Below are positions 61,755-64,000 of a DNA stretch of 64,000 nt, one piece after another. The DNA comes from Coxiella-like endosymbiont (GTDB lineage Bacteria; Pseudomonadota; Gammaproteobacteria; Coxiellales; Coxiellaceae). Below the pieces are notes generated by a model. That model was given only the letters and a program-made list of their open reading frames with translations. It was not told the origin of the DNA and did not search any database. Location of the stretch: NCBI RefSeq assembly GCF_030643785.1, contig NZ_CP094378.1:310001-374000 (forward strand), written 5' to 3'. Within the stretch, counting starts at the first letter, position 1; every line of letters starts with the position of its first letter. Both the position numbers and the translations under genes were made by a program.

Positions 61755-62544
61755 ATGGGTGTTATTATTGCGCGCAACTTAAGTTATTCCAGAAAGAATA
61801 ATCTCATCTTCAACAAAATTAATTTCGAAATCGCCCGCGGGAAGATGATGGCAATCATGGGGCCGAACGGAAGTGGTAAAACAACTTTATTGCGATTATT
61901 GAGTGGGCAAATTAAGCCTTTAGAAGGAAGTCTTGAGATTAATGGAATAAACAGCCTTTCTCTATCCCGTTCCAAATTAAATCAATTACGCCGAAAAATG
62001 GGCGTGTTATTTCAGCAAGGAGCCCTTTTTACAGATTTGAATGTATTTGAAAATGTGGCCTTCCCTTTGCGCGAACATACTAATCTGCCGGACGATATGA
62101 TTCGAGATTTAGTTTTAATGAAATTAGAGTCAGTGGGATTGCGTGGGGCTACTTCTCTCTTCGTCAATCAATTGTCTGGAGGGATGATTCAGCGAGTGGC
62201 TTTAGCTCGAGCAATTATGCTCGATCCTGAATTAATGTTGTATGATGAGCCTTTTTCAGGGCAAGACCCGATTAATCGTGGTATTTTGCTGAGATTAATT
62301 CGTAAATTACATAAAGCATTAGGTATGACTAGCGTCCTCGTTTCTCACGATTTTACGGAAGTAACCGCCATTGCAGATTACATTTATGTAATTGCTGATG
62401 GAAAAGATTATCGGCAGCGGGTCTTCTGAAGTAATTAAAACGGCGCAAGACCCTCAAATCCGACAATTCGTGAATGGTTTTGCAGATGGACCAGTTCACT
62501 TTCGTTATCCCGCATCCAATTATCGACAGGATTTATTGTTGTGA
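61755..62544 (+). pseudogene. mlaF: Phospholipid ABC transporter ATPase MlaF, frameshifted near the C-terminus
   Basis: This is the ATPase of the MlaFEDB complex, which moves phospholipids between membranes. Walker A is GPNGSGKTTL, the signature is NQLSGGMIQRVALARA, and Walker B is LMLYDEPFSGQDP. After VIADGK the frame goes to a TGA at 62429; a net +1 (or -2) shift near 62403 continues as IIGSGSSEVIKTAQDPQIRQ and FVNGFADGPVHFRYP up to a TGA at 62544 that overlaps the mlaE GTG. Corrected, it is about 263 aa. The shorter form keeps all catalytic motifs and might still work. Confidence 0.88.
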
Positions 62545-63322
62545 TTGTTCAAATTCAATCTTTGGGCCACTTGGGCATTGAGTATTGTCAGCGTATCGGA
62601 CAATCGGGATTTTTTTATTGCAAATAATCATGCAACGTCCGCGTTGGTTAAGAATTTGGCCTTTATTAGCTGTTCAATTGTATCGCGTAGGTGTGCTGTC
62701 TTTAGCTGTTGTTTTGTTATCGGCTTTATTTATTGGGATGGTTGTCTCTTTGCAAGGCTATCATATTTTGCAAAAATTTGGCGCGTTGCAGGAGTTGGGA
62801 CAATTATTAGCCTTGACTATCATTCGAGAATTAGGTCCTGTTATCACAGCTCTATTGTTTGCTGGTCGCGCTGGTTCGGCTTTAACGGCTGAGATTGGTC
62901 TTATGCGAGCTACGGATCAATTGGAATGCATGGAAACAATGGGAGTGGATCCGCTTTGGCGGGTAATTGCACCGCGGTTTTGGGCAGGATTAATTGCCTT
63001 ACCGCTTTTAACACTCTTATTTAATCTAACGGCTGTTTATGGTGGTCATTTAGTGACTGTTGGTTGGCTTGGGTTGAACGATAATTTCTTTTGGTCGAAC
63101 ATGCAGGCGGTAGTAAGTTTTCGTGGCGATATTTTGAATGGTGTGATTAAGAGTATGGTTTTTACACTGATTATTACTTGGATCGCGGTGTATCAAGGAT
63201 ATTATTCGGAACCAAATGCTGCGGGAATGAGTCGAGCAACGACAAAAACAGTAGTTTATTCGTCTACAATAGTATTAGTTTTAGATTTTATTTTGACGGC
63301 TCTAATGATGGGGGGATGGTAA
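62541..63322 (+). pseudogene. mlaE: Phospholipid ABC transporter permease MlaE, one frameshift near the start
   Basis: This is the permease of the Mla system, with five or six membrane segments. GTG at 62541 starts IVQIQSLGHLGIEYCQRIGQ, then a T7 run (62610-62616) breaks the frame; one more T joins it to LLQIIMQRPRW and the rest. GPVITALLFAGRAGSALTAE and LECMETMGVDPLWRVIAPRF are the family signatures (MlaE/YrbE). Corrected, it is about 260 aa, full length. A TTG at 62585 in the second frame could act as an internal start and give 245 aa. Confidence 0.9.
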
Positions 63323-63323
63323 T

Positions 63324-63779
63324 TTGAGTAATCGAATGATTGAATTTATGGCTGGCCTTTTTATGATTGCCGGGTTTTTAGCGTTAATAGCTTTGGCATT
63401 TAAAACAAGTGGACTAAAATCCCTAGGCGAAGAAAATTATTATGTTATCAAAACTGAGTTTGACAACATCGGTGGTTTAAAGGTCCGTGCGCCGGTAATG
63501 ATTTCCGGTGTTACTGTAGGGCAAGTAATGAAAATTACCTTAGACAGGAACAATTTTCGGGCTTTGGTCGTCCTGCAAATCAATAAAAAGATAAATAACT
63601 TGCCCGCGGATACCTCAGCGACGATATTGACTCAAGGATTATTGGGAGCGAATTATATTGAATTGATGCCGGGTTTTGCATCAGTCAATTTAAAAAATAA
63701 TGATTGGATTAAAACCACTCATTCCGCACTAATCTTAGAAAATTTAATTGGCCAATTTATTTATAATTTTAAAAAATAA
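63324..63779 (+). CDS. mlaD: Phospholipid transport substrate-binding protein MlaD
   Basis: This is an inner-membrane-anchored MCE protein, hexameric in E. coli, forming the lipid pore of MlaFEDB. It is 151 aa. Residues 6-27 form the membrane anchor, and residues 40-120 form the MCE domain, with FDNIGGLKVRAPVMISGVTV (MCE signature) and GLLGANYIELMPG. It starts at TTG 63324, one base after the mlaE stop, with GGGGATGG upstream as a possible ribosome-binding site. The frame is intact. Confidence 0.93.
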   Translation: MSNRMIEFMAGLFMIAGFLALIALAFKTSGLKSLGEENYYVIKTEFDNIGGLKVRAPVMISGVTVGQVMKITLDRNNFRALVVLQINKKINNLPADTSATILTQGLLGANYIELMPGFASVNLKNNDWIKTTHSALILENLIGQFIYNFKK

Positions 63780-63849
63780 TCTTTAATTTTTTATTCTGTA
63801 ATAATGGTAGAGCAATATGAGAATAATTAAGCGATTACTAGAAGAATCT

Positions 63850-64000
63850 ATGGTAATTTTTTTAAAAAATTAATTAAAAATGCTATTTTTATTATGTTAA
63901 TATTCTTTTGCAGTTTTGCCTTGGCGATTACCTCTCCTCTTATTTCCTTAAAAGATATTGCGAATAAGATGATTGCTGAATTACAGCAGCATCAATCGCA
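63850..64000 (+). pseudogene. mlaC: Phospholipid-binding protein MlaC, N-terminus (3' outside window), one frameshift
   Basis: This is the start of a periplasmic lipid carrier. From the ATG at 63850 the frame reads MVIF and then meets a T7 run (63857-63863). One more T gives FKKLIKNAIFIMLIFFCSFA, a signal peptide ending ALA, then ITSPLISLKDIANKMIAELQ, the usual MlaC N-terminus. Alternatively translation begins at the ATG at 63894 in the second frame with a very short leader. It continues beyond the window. Confidence 0.7.

Overview
The window looks like a chromosomal segment of an AT-rich gammaproteobacterium in advanced genome decay. It most resembles a Coxiella-like tick endosymbiont. The basis is the mix of genes as I remember them from Coxiella burnetii: a manC-headed LPS locus, an ornithine decarboxylase / deoxyhypusine-synthase-like / agmatinase operon, tig-clpP-clpX-lon, and kds-lpt-hpf-hprK-ptsH. 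Well-kept housekeeping blocks are separated by long stretches of recognisable gene ruins. The species assignment is an inference and no search was run.

Layout. 1-2140 (minus): pyruvate dehydrogenase E1 alpha, running off the window, and an amino-acid dehydrogenase. 2222-7719 (plus): a GDPD ruin, frameshifted ribD, an FMN riboswitch, ribE-ribBA-ribH and an AI-2E/PerM-type permease. 7754-11003 (minus): ybaB, recR, a small unknown, dnaX, SRP RNA and tRNA-Ser. 11249-13193 (minus): dapD-dapE. 13335-13801: a tRNA Pro-Arg-His cluster with a clear promoter. 13848-25224: the surviving LPS/O-antigen locus, with manC on plus and two minus-strand blocks (wzm-wzt-glycosyltransferase and transglutaminase-like/asnB/glycosyltransferase). 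25225-40260: about 15 kb of decayed DNA. It contains fragments of a DegT/WecE aminotransferase, phosphosulfolactate synthase, argininosuccinate lyase, nitronate monooxygenase, VOC and SnoaL-like proteins, an integrase beside tRNA-Lys, a response regulator and an MFS transporter. 40392-43547: the polyamine operon. 43619-49270: another decayed stretch (YqjD/ElaB-like, poxB, nucleoside phosphorylase). 49271-56511 (plus): tRNA-Leu, tig, clpP, clpX, lon, pmbA. 57153-61681 (minus): kdsD-kdsC-lptC-lptA-lptB-hpf-hprK-ptsH. 61755-64000 (plus): mlaFEDC, running off the window.

The genes kept fit a host-dependent symbiont: riboflavin and lysine/peptidoglycan precursor synthesis, protein quality control, and outer-membrane lipid and LPS transport.

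The most striking pattern is that about fourteen reading-frame breaks in otherwise well-preserved genes (ribD twice, ybaB, dapE three times, asnB, a glycosyltransferase, a deoxyhypusine-synthase-like gene, speB, tig, lon, hpf, mlaE, mlaC, and one of three lesions in lptA) are each repaired by adding one base to a homopolymer run. This is either systematic under-calling in the assembly or a real class of slippery lesions that polymerase slippage could rescue. A second pattern is many perfect 9-22 bp tandem duplications, almost all in dead DNA.
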